Assembly (NCBI GenBank): GCA_964537685.1
Contig: CAZICM010000018.1
Coordinates: forward strand, 62,001 to 126,000
Length of the DNA stretch: 64,000 nucleotides
Reading direction: 5' to 3'
DNA from: CAZICM01 sp964537685
GTDB lineage: Bacteria > Myxococcota_A > Polyangia > Polyangiales > Polyangiaceae
Under the pieces are notes generated by a model. That model saw nothing but the letters and a program-made list of their open reading frames with translations. It did not search any database and was not told where the DNA came from. Shown here piece after piece: positions 8,854 through 18,413 of this stretch. How positions within the stretch are numbered: position 1 is the stretch's first letter; every line of letters starts with the position of its first letter. Position numbers and translations under genes: made by a program.

Positions 8854-10611
8854 CTATGGTTCAGGGCACTTCAGCAGCTCCGCCTCCATCTCGGGCTCGG
8901 GCTCTATCTTGTCCCCCGCCCGAAAACGCGCCCCCACGCCCGGCGAATAAGCCCGCTCTTCACAGAGTTCAAAGGGAAACACTTGACTTCCCACGCGGCA
9001 GCGCACCTTCGCCCGCGCCGCGCACGCTTCACTGCCCGCGAATTCAATGTGTTGCCCGGCCGCGATATAACCCGCATCCGCCCCTTCAATCGCGCGCATC
9101 ACAAGCCCAGCCTGAAACGCTGGACTCCGGTAGAACCACAGCCCTCCATGGTCCGCGGCGGATATCAAATACTGCCCATCTGGAGAAAAAACCAGCGCAT
9201 TGATCGTGCCTTTTTCAGGCGAAACCTTCGCCACTTCTTTTCCCGAAGAGCTCTCCCATACCCGCACGGTATCCTCCGTGCCAGCCGCCGCAACAAACTT
9301 GCTATCCTTTGAAATGGCCAGCGTAAGCACCAAATGCTGAAAGCCCTCCAGCACCCGCCGAACACTTCCGCTCTCCGCATCCATCAGCACCACCCGGTGA
9401 TCCCAGCCCGATGATGCGATAAACTTTCCATTGGCTGCATAGGCCACATCCGTAACCCATTCCGTATGTTCTTTCACCCTCATCAGCGACTCGGCGCTCG
9501 CCGTATCCCACTGCCGCACAATCCGATCCGCATCTCCCGAGATGAGCTTCTTGCCATCCGGCGAAAAAGCCAGCGCATAGATTGTATTCGTATGCCCGGT
9601 GAATTCCTGTTCCACCTTGCCCGTGGCCGGGTCCCAAAACACAATAACATCCCTAGGCCGGGTCAACGATCCAGCCAAACGTTTTCCATCGGGAGAAAAA
9701 GCCAAATCGGAAACCCTGGGACTTAGATCGGGATCGCCGATTTTGCGCACGACCTTTCCCGTACGGATATCCCAAAGCCGAATCAAATCATCCCCCGCGG
9801 CCGAGGCGAGCTGCGTTCCATCGGGGGAAAACGCAAGGGAATCAACGGGTACATGATGCTCTTTCCAAGTCTTTAGGCTGGGCGCACCCGAGGGTTGGAA
9901 TTCCCAAAGCCGGATGGTTTTATCTTTGCAGCCCGCGGCGATCCGCAGACCATCCGGTGAAATCGCAACGCTTTCAAGCTCGGATGAATACGAGATAAAA
10001 GCACTCCCCCCTTCCCCATTGCGAATATCCAGCCCAAGGCTTTGCTTTTCTTCCTGTTCCAAAAGCAGAATCGCCCTATCCAACAGCTTTTGCGCCGGCG
10101 CCGCATCGCCTTTCTTGCGCGCCTCGAGTCCCGCGCTCACCAATTCGGCCCCGTTTTGAGGATTTACAGGCCGGGGCGGGAGCACTTTTCCATCGAGCAC
10201 ATCATGGGCCTGCTGCCTAAGCTCGCTTAATCCTAGGGGGATAGATTCACTTAATCCAAGAATCAACCCAGAGAATTGCTTTGCTTTTTGAAAGCTCCCA
10301 AGCTCGGCCAAGACCCGAAGCTGAAGATCCCAGCCGAAACCGGCGTTTGCCGCACACAATTGGCGGGCCTTATCGAGGGTATTCAGCGTTCGGGCAAGCT
10401 TGCCGCGGCTGTACAAGTCCCTTGCTTTCTCAAGCAAATCCGCGCTTTGAACGCATTCTGGCGAGATCTCGGGCGCCCTGGCATCGCCGCTTTCTTGAGG
10501 CGCCGAAGAAGGCTGAGCACAAGCCAGCAGAAACGCCGGACCCAGTGAAGCCAAATACCCGCGGCGCAAATGCCTTCGCGTGAGCGATCGAGTTTGAGAA
10601 CGCGCCTTCAT
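8854..10611 (-). CDS. WD40 beta-propeller lipoprotein
   Basis: 585 aa from ATG 10611, preceded by GAGAGG. The N-terminus has twin arginines (TRRHLRRGYL) and a hydrophobic stretch ending LLACA, so a lipoprotein, possibly a Tat substrate. Residues about 40-200 are helical and TPR-like (DLLEKARDLYSRGKLARTL). From about 205 there are at least six WD40 units: SPDGLRIAAGCKDKTIRLWE, FSPDGTQLASAAGDDLIRLWD, FSPDGKKLISGDADRIVRQWD and others. The last about 60 residues hold Cys pairs outside the propeller. Export of a WD40 propeller is typical of large-genome myxobacteria. Partner unknown. Confidence 0.85.
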   Translation of the reverse strand: MKARSQTRSLTRRHLRRGYLASLGPAFLLACAQPSSAPQESGDARAPEISPECVQSADLLEKARDLYSRGKLARTLNTLDKARQLCAANAGFGWDLQLRVLAELGSFQKAKQFSGLILGLSESIPLGLSELRQQAHDVLDGKVLPPRPVNPQNGAELVSAGLEARKKGDAAPAQKLLDRAILLLEQEEKQSLGLDIRNGEGGSAFISYSSELESVAISPDGLRIAAGCKDKTIRLWEFQPSGAPSLKTWKEHHVPVDSLAFSPDGTQLASAAGDDLIRLWDIRTGKVVRKIGDPDLSPRVSDLAFSPDGKRLAGSLTRPRDVIVFWDPATGKVEQEFTGHTNTIYALAFSPDGKKLISGDADRIVRQWDTASAESLMRVKEHTEWVTDVAYAANGKFIASSGWDHRVVLMDAESGSVRRVLEGFQHLVLTLAISKDSKFVAAAGTEDTVRVWESSSGKEVAKVSPEKGTINALVFSPDGQYLISAADHGGLWFYRSPAFQAGLVMRAIEGADAGYIAAGQHIEFAGSEACAARAKVRCRVGSQVFPFELCEERAYSPGVGARFRAGDKIEPEPEMEAELLKCPEP

Positions 10612-10720
10612 CACAAAAACCTCTCGCAAAACCAAGCTCGTGAACGACCCTAGTTAAACCGGCCCTGAAAATCAACACCCAAAAGCAAACGATATCCCCT
10701 TGCATTTCAAGGCGCGTTGG

Positions 10721-12346
10721 ATGAGCATCGCCTCCATGATGCAATCTAGATTCTTTCAATCGCGCCTTTTGCTCATTCTGTTCACTTCTCCGCTGATGCT
10801 CGCAACGGCATGCGCCGATATGCCAAGCGAAGCGGTCTTCTCGCCTCAAGGCCCGGCCGGGCAAAGCCTAGCCCGTTCCGCTCAGCAGCATGGAGTTCCC
10901 GCTGAATTGATGGTCGCCATCGCCCAGGTGGAAGGTGGTCTGAAATTGCCGCCCGTGCGCGAGGTGGATGAGGACGATCTCATCTCTGTCGCGGGCAGAC
11001 TCGAATTGAGGCGGGGATTTTATAATTCCCTATCCAGAGGCGCCGAACTCAGCGGGCGTTCAGAACTGGAACTCATGGCCGATACCGATCTAGGCACGGA
11101 GGCAGGCGCCCGGGTGCTGGACGATTTGGCCCGATCTCAAGGGATTTCCAAGCGAAACAACTGGGAAGCCTGGGCTTCTGTGGTCGAAACGCTCTCGGGA
11201 TATCGAAGCGAGCACGATCGCGTGGAATATAGAGCCCGGGTATTTAAGCTGCTGGCCAAGGGAGGGAAATTCCAGGCCCATGGTGGCGAAACACTTGTGC
11301 TCCCACCTCAAAGCGATATTCCCGTATGGTTAACGATGACGCCTCCGCTGGTTTATCCTTTGGATGTAACGGACTATCAGGGACCCAAAGGTCCCGCCAG
11401 CGTAATTTGGTTTGACACGCCCTCCACCAACAAATGGACCCCTGGACGTGAAGCCCCCGTCTCAATGATTGCCATTCATGACACCGAGGGTGGATGGGAT
11501 GCCAGCGTGGCAACACTTCAAAACGATCCTAACAAATCGTGCCATTATATCGTGGACGACGATGGAAGCCGGGTAGGCCAATTTGTTCATGAAGCGGACA
11601 CGGCGTGGCACGCGGGCAATTGGTACTACAATTCGCGGATGGTGGGCATCGAGCATGTGGGCTATTCGGGTGTTGATGACTACCAGACGGCGATGTATGA
11701 GCGGAGCGCGGATTTGGCGAGGGATATCGCCGATCGCTATGCTTTGCCTTTGGATCGGCTAACTTTTGTTGCGCACCAGGAAATCCCCAATGGCAATCTA
11801 ATTCCCAAAGAGAGCCCTCCCTGTCCCGACTCCCCAGGGCAATGTGTGCAGAATCCCGAGTATGGCGGCGCAGGACATCATACCGATCCGGGCGTCTATT
11901 GGGAATGGTGTCAATATATGGATATCGTTGGAGGAATTTGTAAATGCAACGATGCCTACCAGCTTTTTAATTGTGTTCACGATCTATCGATGATGACGCG
12001 CTGTGATGGGGGCAAGCTCGAGATTGTGCATTGCGCGGATACCTGTGTTGTGGAACCGATCGGAGTCAACGATCACTGCACACCCGTTATGAATCCCGGA
12101 ACGGGAGGCGCAGGTGGAATGAGCAGCTCATCCGGGGGCACCGGGGGAATGAACGGAGGCGAAGCAGGCGGCGGTGGAGCTGGACAGGGTTCGGGCGGAG
12201 CGCCTTCCGATCCGGATTCGGGAGGAAGCCCCGAAGAGGATGGCACCTGTGCAATGCCCTCGGGAAATATCGCAGGAACGGGTTCGGCGGCGCTGCTCAT
12301 GGGAATGGCCGGGATACTGATGCTGGCCAGGCGAAGGCGCAGATAG
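10721..12346 (+). CDS. N-acetylmuramoyl-L-alanine amidase (Amidase_2) with MYXO-CTERM tail
   Basis: 541 aa from ATG 10721 (alternative 10736). Lipobox LATAC. Residues about 45-190 form a helical region resembling a lytic-transglycosylase-like helper (HGVPAELMVAIAQVEGG). The catalytic Amidase_2/PGRP-type domain spans about 235-400: IHDTEGG has the first zinc His, MVGIEHVGY the conserved Glu/His region, FVAHQE, and HTDPGVYWEW the last zinc His and signature DPG..W. A Cys-rich stretch, Gly/Ser linker and a hydrophobic tail ending ARRRRR make a MYXO-CTERM-like anchor. The expected role is cleaving the amide bond between MurNAc and the stem peptide at the cell surface, in remodelling or predation. 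Confidence 0.88.
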   Translation: MSIASMMQSRFFQSRLLLILFTSPLMLATACADMPSEAVFSPQGPAGQSLARSAQQHGVPAELMVAIAQVEGGLKLPPVREVDEDDLISVAGRLELRRGFYNSLSRGAELSGRSELELMADTDLGTEAGARVLDDLARSQGISKRNNWEAWASVVETLSGYRSEHDRVEYRARVFKLLAKGGKFQAHGGETLVLPPQSDIPVWLTMTPPLVYPLDVTDYQGPKGPASVIWFDTPSTNKWTPGREAPVSMIAIHDTEGGWDASVATLQNDPNKSCHYIVDDDGSRVGQFVHEADTAWHAGNWYYNSRMVGIEHVGYSGVDDYQTAMYERSADLARDIADRYALPLDRLTFVAHQEIPNGNLIPKESPPCPDSPGQCVQNPEYGGAGHHTDPGVYWEWCQYMDIVGGICKCNDAYQLFNCVHDLSMMTRCDGGKLEIVHCADTCVVEPIGVNDHCTPVMNPGTGGAGGMSSSSGGTGGMNGGEAGGGGAGQGSGGAPSDPDSGGSPEEDGTCAMPSGNIAGTGSAALLMGMAGILMLARRRRR

Positions 12347-12363
12347 ATTCTGATTCGACCTGA

Positions 12364-12651
12364 TTAAGGCCGCTTGGGACGCCCCTTGGGTCGTCTCATT
12401 CGAACCTTTCCCCCTGGATCCTGCCTCTTAATAAAGCCCAGCATCTTTAAAAAACCCTCATGCGACAGCAGCGACTCCACCGTGCTGAACTGCTGGGACA
12501 GTTCTTTATTGGTAAAGAGCGCATGAATCGCCCGGTGACAATCCCGGCAAATCGCAAGCGTAATCTTTCCACCCCGGCTCTTTGGAACCAAATGATGGTC
12601 CGAAGGGTTCATATTGGGCCGCTCGCACAGCGGACAAGGTTCCTGCGTCAT
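12364..12651 (-). CDS. Small HNH endonuclease-family protein
   Basis: 95 aa. It carries paired CxxC zinc motifs (CPLC and CRDC) and an HNH-type core: DHHLVPKSRGG followed by ICRDCHRAIHALF. The C-terminus is basic (KVRMRRPKGRPKRP), suitable for nucleic-acid contact. Small free-standing HNH proteins of this type are common in bacteria and often of unknown role. Here it is the last gene of a three-gene minus-strand run, starting 4 bp after the DUF3089 gene stops, so it is probably co-transcribed. No sign of a methylase partner or of an intron or intein. Confidence 0.82.
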   Translation of the reverse strand: MTQEPCPLCERPNMNPSDHHLVPKSRGGKITLAICRDCHRAIHALFTNKELSQQFSTVESLLSHEGFLKMLGFIKRQDPGGKVRMRRPKGRPKRP

Positions 12652-12655
12652 GGGC

Positions 12656-13810
12656 CTAGGGCGTTCCGCTTTGGCTTAGCCACAATTGGGCCCGGTGATC
12701 GGCATCCGCTATCAGATCGGCTTGGGTAAAGGCGATATCGAGCACATGCGTACCCAAATCGCCTGAAATCAGCCCGGCGCTCATATCGATCAACTCAGGC
12801 CGCATATCTCCGGCTGCGGGCGACCATTTCACTTCGAGAGCCGCTCCGCCATTTTCGCCGCTCACACAGCGGGCTTCATACGCATCGGCATAGCGGACCC
12901 AGGCATTGGCATCATCGGGAACCCCGGCCGGCCTATTCTTAAAATCCCAGTCGGCGCGCACGGTGATATCTTTTAAGCGGGCCGCGCTTTGGGGATTGTT
13001 GGGCGATGCGGGATTGTGGCATACGATGGAATCCCCTTCCCTTAGCTCGCCATTCACCGCGGGCAAATCATTGCCCGCCCCAAAGCTTCGAAATGCAATG
13101 GCACAGCCTGTTTCGTCGGCTTTGGTGCATACCGGCACCTTCTCAAACGAGCCGCCCAACAGCGAGCCTGTATCCGTTCCAACCGGCCACCCAATCGGCA
13201 TCGCCGCAATCAACTGCTTGCGAAGCGTTTCGTTGTTATCAAAACGCTCGCGGATCAGCCTGGAAATAACCTGCGCCCCCTGTGAATGCCCAATTAAAAT
13301 AATGCCCCGGCCCTTGTTATCGTTGGCCATATAATGATCAAAGGCTGCCTGAATATCCGAATAGGCTACATCGAAACAAGGTTTGCGCTTTTCTTCGCTC
13401 TGAATATAAGTGCCTATGGTCACCTGCCGGTATACAGGCGCGTACACCGAACAAATCTCGCCAAAGCGGGCTGCCTGCGTCCGGATAGCCTCGATAGGCT
13501 TGGCCCGATCGGCCAGATCTTCGTGCACGCCTCCCGCCAGCGTCAAATCCATCGTCGGATACACATAGAAACAATCGACCGCCCGGTCTTTTGCAATACC
13601 TTCATCGATGCGGCTTACGGTTCCATCCAGCTTCACGTCGTGAATGGCGCGCGGCTGCGAACAGGCATCGTCGGCGCCCGGGCGGCATAGCCAGTTTCCC
13701 GTATTTTTATAGTCCACCGCCGCAAGCGGAAGATCCTCGCAATTGTTGCGGCATCCCAAAACCGCTATGGCAAAGCCGGCGGCCAATGCCCATGTGGCAC
13801 TATTCTTCAT
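12656..13810 (-). CDS. DUF3089 alpha/beta-hydrolase lipoprotein
   Basis: 384 aa from ATG 13810, which follows AAGGGG at good spacing; upstream in-frame starts would extend into a Lys/Arg-rich tract. Signal peptide with lipobox VLGC. The body matches DUF3089: VDCFYVYPTM, FGEICSVYAPVYRQVT, and the nucleophile elbow GHSQGAQ in IILIGHSQGAQVISRL. A catalytic Ser hydrolase of unknown substrate, probably anchored in the periplasm. Its start overlaps the end of the 897-aa gene by 11 bp, implying translational coupling. Confidence 0.87.
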   Translation of the reverse strand: MKNSATWALAAGFAIAVLGCRNNCEDLPLAAVDYKNTGNWLCRPGADDACSQPRAIHDVKLDGTVSRIDEGIAKDRAVDCFYVYPTMDLTLAGGVHEDLADRAKPIEAIRTQAARFGEICSVYAPVYRQVTIGTYIQSEEKRKPCFDVAYSDIQAAFDHYMANDNKGRGIILIGHSQGAQVISRLIRERFDNNETLRKQLIAAMPIGWPVGTDTGSLLGGSFEKVPVCTKADETGCAIAFRSFGAGNDLPAVNGELREGDSIVCHNPASPNNPQSAARLKDITVRADWDFKNRPAGVPDDANAWVRYADAYEARCVSGENGGAALEVKWSPAAGDMRPELIDMSAGLISGDLGTHVLDIAFTQADLIADADHRAQLWLSQSGTP

Positions 13811-16493
13811 CGCTATCCCCTTCTTCATCTTCATCTCCATCTTCACCCTCCTCCTCCTCGTCCTCATCGGTATCCGCCCAATGATCCCGCCAATAGCTCG
13901 AGCCCTCCTCGCCTTCCTCCGAATGAGGCTCCCCTAAATACTGAGCAATATCCCCTTTGATAAATTCGTTCGGCCCCTGCTCCCATACTTCGTGGAATAG
14001 CTCATCCCGCTCCCCGTATTCGCCATAACGCAGGCGCTCAAAGATATTCCACGCGGCTTCGATATCATCGCTTGTCAGAACCGAAATCAATGGCTTCCAT
14101 ACCGAGGAAAGCGGGCCATCCCATATCAAAATTGTATACAGCAGCGCCGCCTTGGATGGAATCGGCGCCGCTTCAAGAATGGGCGGCAGCCGCGCATCGT
14201 CAACAGGCAATAACTCCAGCGAAACCAGCGCTTCCGCTGCCTCGGCAGCCGCAGCCCCTTTTCTCGCGGGACTTGAAAGCGCTTTCCATAAAAGCTCCTC
14301 CATCCCCTCGGGCGCGGGACGCCTCACCAAATCCGCCGCAACACAAAAACACGGTGATTCAGGCGATAAAAGCCTCGAATGGAGCCAATCCGCAGGCGCT
14401 CCCCCCATAAAACATAGCGAACTCGCAACTTTCTTCGCCACCGGAAGCAAACCAGGCCGCTTTTCTACCGCATCCGCACAGGCCAGCGCTAAATCCGCCG
14501 CCGCCTGCACCTTGCGCTGACAGCCAATATAAATGATTCGCTCGAATTCTTCCCAGTTTTTCCGCTCAAATGCCTCCCTACCCTCCACCGCGATCCGCTC
14601 ATCCAGCTCGGGGCAATCCTTCATCTCCACCAGCACCCTCGATGCGCTAATATGGGGAAAACCCCTGGGCGATGTATCCCGCTTCAAACGCTCCAACGCG
14701 ACATTCCACAGCATATCCAGCACTTCAACCGTCGCCCCAATCGGCCTAAGCGCATCGATTTCATCGCTTGTCAGCGAATAATTGGGGGAAAGAAGAAAGC
14801 GATAAATACAAGCCCTCAGCGCCGCAATCTGAGCCTCGGAAAGGATTCCCTCTTGGGCCAGCTCGCTCAGAGGCGTGAGCCAACTGCATTCAGGACCACC
14901 CCCCGCATGGAACTCCGCCATCGAAAGAAGCTTTGCAAATGCCGGCTCTCCAAAATGCTTCACCAGCACATTCGCCCACGAGCGCCTGGTTTTAGGCTCG
15001 GACTTGCGGCGATAGCCTGTGGAATCATCGCGCAGGCAAGCCAAGAGAAGCACCAGGTTTTCCCGTTCCCGGGCGCCCAGCTCGGCGGGGGCCGAAAGCT
15101 GTGCCGCTTCCGCGAGCAGCGTGTCCATAATCGCATGTCTCGCCTTATCCGCCGCGCTCCGAAGTACCGCCACGCGCCCTAAAAATACATCACTGGGAGC
15201 TTCAATCAATAAATCGTCCTCCATGCCCGATAGGGGAGAGGGAAGGCATTCCTGATGAAAACGGCTAAAATAAAAGCGTTGAGCCCGTTCGGCAATGTGA
15301 CCGATTAAATCCCCAGCCCCAATCAGCAGCCGGGGTTTGGCCAAATCCTCGCGCAAATGCCAGAGCGCATCGATGGCATGATAGCGTTTCCACGAGTTGG
15401 GATGGCGCAGCATCGAATCGATGGGAGCTATAGCCCGCTCGGGATAAGCCGCCGCGAGCACACACAATGCCCATTCCTCGGTCATGCCCGCTCTATCTCG
15501 AATAAAGGATTCACCCCGGCCATGAATCATACGGAGCAGAGGCTGATATCCATCTGGAGGCGGATGATCCTTCACAGCCCGGAGCAAGGTTGCACAATAG
15601 CCTTTGATAAGCCTATAAGCATTGGTTCCATGCTTCCTTGGAAAGGGATGCACGACAGCATCCTCCAGCAGCCACATCAGCGTTTCATGGGGAATGCATG
15701 TTGGATCTTTCTCCAGCAGGGCTGTCAGCGCCGTCCAGCGGACCCGGCCTATATCGCTGCGCAGCGCTTGAATGAGCGTGGCCGACGATTGATGAAGCGG
15801 AAGCTTGGCCACAAAGGCGATAGCGACCTCCTTCACACGGAGGGAATCCGCCTGTTCATACACCTGAATCACACGCTGGCCAAATTCAGGATAACGGCGC
15901 ACAAAGGCATCGCTGATATTCTCTTCCAGCAAATAGGCCGGCAGCCCAAGACCCAATTCCGCGACGCTCAGAAATAAATTCAGAAGCTCTTTATGCTGGG
16001 CCGGCAGCACCATAAAACGCAAGGTATGAAAGGTATTGTTTCGATCGTCCTTGGTCAGCAAGTTCCGGTGCTGAATCACAAGAAGCCACAAACGCACGGC
16101 CGCCAATGGAAAATGGCGCATCCAAGCGAGCTCGAACATCATCTTGCGAACGGTGCGGGCAAGCTTTGGGATATGCGGCGCTTGCTCCTCGGGCTTGCGG
16201 AGCGACCAAATATACAGCACTTCATTCGATAAAACGCGGCACTCTTCTTTATTGGCCTCCCACTGCCGGCGCAGCGTATCGCTTTGTTTCTCGTTTTCGG
16301 CCGGGCCTTGACCGCTTCGCTCGGCCGTTTCGTCTGGAGATTGCTCCAAAGCCATGCCTTGTGAAGCCACACTTTTGGACATAGGCTCGTCCTCGGGCTT
16401 CACGTCCAGAAGAGCGTCCAAATCATCGGCATTCACAGCTCGCCACGCGAATTTCATGGCAGCGGCTTTGTTGATCACATCGTCGTTTGACAT
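13800..16493 (-). CDS. Large HEAT-like repeat protein with acidic C-terminal tail
   Basis: 897 aa with no signal peptide. Most of the length is alpha-helical, with repeated helix pairs resembling HEAT or armadillo repeats (VKEVAIAFVAKLPLHQS, LIQALRSDIGRVRWTALTAL, SMLRHPNSWKRYHAIDALW). The last about 35 residues are almost entirely Asp/Glu (13802-13870). Residues 40-70 are Gln/Glu-rich and probably disordered. Helical-repeat scaffolds of this size usually bind other proteins; the partner is unknown. It is the first gene of the run that continues with the DUF3089 hydrolase and HNH protein. Family assignment is by repeat texture only. Confidence 0.75.
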   Translation of the reverse strand: MSNDDVINKAAAMKFAWRAVNADDLDALLDVKPEDEPMSKSVASQGMALEQSPDETAERSGQGPAENEKQSDTLRRQWEANKEECRVLSNEVLYIWSLRKPEEQAPHIPKLARTVRKMMFELAWMRHFPLAAVRLWLLVIQHRNLLTKDDRNNTFHTLRFMVLPAQHKELLNLFLSVAELGLGLPAYLLEENISDAFVRRYPEFGQRVIQVYEQADSLRVKEVAIAFVAKLPLHQSSATLIQALRSDIGRVRWTALTALLEKDPTCIPHETLMWLLEDAVVHPFPRKHGTNAYRLIKGYCATLLRAVKDHPPPDGYQPLLRMIHGRGESFIRDRAGMTEEWALCVLAAAYPERAIAPIDSMLRHPNSWKRYHAIDALWHLREDLAKPRLLIGAGDLIGHIAERAQRFYFSRFHQECLPSPLSGMEDDLLIEAPSDVFLGRVAVLRSAADKARHAIMDTLLAEAAQLSAPAELGARERENLVLLLACLRDDSTGYRRKSEPKTRRSWANVLVKHFGEPAFAKLLSMAEFHAGGGPECSWLTPLSELAQEGILSEAQIAALRACIYRFLLSPNYSLTSDEIDALRPIGATVEVLDMLWNVALERLKRDTSPRGFPHISASRVLVEMKDCPELDERIAVEGREAFERKNWEEFERIIYIGCQRKVQAAADLALACADAVEKRPGLLPVAKKVASSLCFMGGAPADWLHSRLLSPESPCFCVAADLVRRPAPEGMEELLWKALSSPARKGAAAAEAAEALVSLELLPVDDARLPPILEAAPIPSKAALLYTILIWDGPLSSVWKPLISVLTSDDIEAAWNIFERLRYGEYGERDELFHEVWEQGPNEFIKGDIAQYLGEPHSEEGEEGSSYWRDHWADTDEDEEEEGEDGDEDEEGDSDEE

Positions 16494-16587
16494 CGTAGGC
16501 CGCGGAGCTTAACGCAGACGCCGAATCAGAATCAAGGCCAACTTTCGACAAAATCGAAGGACGAACTCCTTGCGCCGTGAGGGAGCG

Positions 16588-16998
16588 ATGATCACCTTGC
16601 TGCCCATGACTCAGTTTAAGATACATCGCCTTCCAATCCTAAAACCCTTGCTTTTGCCCTTTGGGGGAAGCGCCGATCGATCGTTTATCGAGCTCGGCGA
16701 AAGGCGAATGCATTGTAAATTCGGTTTTCTATTCGATGAAAGCTTTAGCTATGATGAAATTGAAAGCGTTCAGCGGGACAAGTGGCCATGGTATGGGGGC
16801 CTGGGCTGGAGAAGCGATTTAAGAGGTAAAATCGCTATCGTCGGGTCGTACGACAATATCGTGCGCGTCGATCTGAAAGGCGATCGCCGCGCGAAGATCT
16901 TTTTTAATATGCCTTGTAAATCGCTGTTCATCTCGCTGGAAGAGCCCGATGCCTTTATCGAGGCGCTCAACAACAAGATCCGGCCAAAAGGATTCTAG
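16588..16998 (+). CDS. Uncharacterised 136-aa cytosolic protein
   Basis: Start ATG 16588 is preceded by AGGGAG at short spacing; ATG 16606 is also possible. No signal peptide, no membrane segment. Sequence is strand-rich with several aromatic residues (DKWPWYGGLGW) and ends with an amphipathic helix (EEPDAFIEALNNKI). The order of about seven strands followed by one C-terminal helix is reminiscent of a PH-like fold, comparable to bacterial PH domains, but no signature is decisive. It stands alone, divergent from the 897-aa gene. Confidence 0.6.
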   Translation: MITLLPMTQFKIHRLPILKPLLLPFGGSADRSFIELGERRMHCKFGFLFDESFSYDEIESVQRDKWPWYGGLGWRSDLRGKIAIVGSYDNIVRVDLKGDRRAKIFFNMPCKSLFISLEEPDAFIEALNNKIRPKGF

Positions 16999-17054
16999 TT
17001 TTCACTTGAACCTTTGGCTCTAGCCCGCCTACAATGGCGCAAAAGGAACCCCTT

Positions 17055-18365
17055 ATGCGCCTATCCACTACATTCATTCCGCTCATAGCCCTAAGCCTCT
17101 CACCCAGCCTCGCCTTCGCCTACGGTGAAGCCATCAATGGCTTTCCCAACTGGGCCGAACGTGTCATGCACGCTTGGACCAACAGGGCCCGCGTCGATCC
17201 TCAAGTCGAAATGCAAAAGTGCGGCGCTCCATGCGCCGAAGCCGCTTGTTATATGCCCAAAGATCCCATTCCCTGGGACGAAAAGCTAAACCACGCGGCT
17301 CGCTTTCATTCGGCCAATATGAATAAAATGGGCTTCTTTGCCCATAATTCTAAATGCACACTCGTTCAAAATATCGATGCGCTCTATCCAGGCACCTGCG
17401 ATGGATCGGCTTCGTGCGCCTGCGAAGGAGGCCAGCCGATGTGCAGCCCCACCTGCACCGGTTTTTTCGACCGCGTTAAACTCTTCGGCGTTCAGCCCTC
17501 AGGCGAAATTATCGCCACCCCCAGCGATCCCAATTCCGCCTTTTATCTCTGGCTTTATGAGCCCACCGCCGATACCACCTGCCAGTTCACCTCGGAAAAT
17601 GGCCACCGCAATCTGCTTCTCACCGGCGGCCCCTCGGTGGGCTTTGGCTTGATGGACTATGCTGTCGGCGATTTTGGAGGAAGCGGAGGCAACTATAAAC
17701 TTCCATCCGGCTCTCACTATCCCCAGCAGGCCGATTCCGTCGAGGCATGGACCAACTGGAAAGATGCTTCACCACCCAGCCTTGCCACCATCAATGTCGA
17801 TGGAACATGCACACCCATGTCCCTGGGCCGCGGAACGCCTGAAAACGGCGCCTACATGGCCGATGTCTCGGGCGTGGGCTCGGGATGCCACCGCTACTAT
17901 TTCCTCTTCAAAGATGCCAACGGCCAAAAAGTCACCTATCCCGAAACAGGTTCGCTGGGCATCGGCGCGGCTGCCTGCGCCGATTGGGACAATACCCGCC
18001 CAGGCGAAGGCACGGGCTGCGACTGCACACCCCAATGCAATGGTCTCCAATGCGGCGATAATGGATGTGGGGGCGTGTGCGGTACCTGCCAAGCCGGCGA
18101 AGTCTGCCAAGGAGGCATGTGCATCACCGATCCAGGCTCAGGTTCGGGGGGCAATGGCTCGGGCAGCTCGAGCAGCGGATCGGGTCCAAGCGGAAGCGGA
18201 GGCGCAACGGGCAGCGGAGGAAACGGAGGCGACGGCGGCGAAGAAGGCTCTTGCGGATGCAAGACGGTCGGCGCCCAAACGGAAAACAGCTCCCCGGCAT
18301 GGCTCTTGGGATTGGCCTTGCTGCCCATATTCCGGCGCCGCCAAACGCAAAAGAAAAACGCCTAA
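17055..18365 (+). CDS. Secreted CAP/SCP-domain protein with MYXO-CTERM tail
   Basis: 436 aa from ATG 17055 after AAAGGAA. Cleavable signal peptide ending AFA. CAP (SCP/PR1) features over residues about 20-240: WTNRARVDP, WDEKLNHAARFHSANM, GFFAHNSKC, and SGEII, corresponding to the family's conserved His/Glu cavity residues. Residues 245-320 form a strand domain, then a Cys-rich module (CNGLQCGDNGCGGVCGTC), Gly/Ser linker, and a tail with GSCGC, a hydrophobic segment and FRRRQ. Bacterial CAP proteins are extracellular and mostly of unknown activity. Sorted to the cell surface if MYXO-CTERM processing operates. Confidence 0.87.
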   Translation: MRLSTTFIPLIALSLSPSLAFAYGEAINGFPNWAERVMHAWTNRARVDPQVEMQKCGAPCAEAACYMPKDPIPWDEKLNHAARFHSANMNKMGFFAHNSKCTLVQNIDALYPGTCDGSASCACEGGQPMCSPTCTGFFDRVKLFGVQPSGEIIATPSDPNSAFYLWLYEPTADTTCQFTSENGHRNLLLTGGPSVGFGLMDYAVGDFGGSGGNYKLPSGSHYPQQADSVEAWTNWKDASPPSLATINVDGTCTPMSLGRGTPENGAYMADVSGVGSGCHRYYFLFKDANGQKVTYPETGSLGIGAAACADWDNTRPGEGTGCDCTPQCNGLQCGDNGCGGVCGTCQAGEVCQGGMCITDPGSGSGGNGSGSSSSGSGPSGSGGATGSGGNGGDGGEEGSCGCKTVGAQTENSSPAWLLGLALLPIFRRRQTQKKNA

Positions 18366-18413
18366 TCATTTTTTCTTGACGCCCTCGAAAAGATCGGCAC
18401 ATATCGCGCCACC

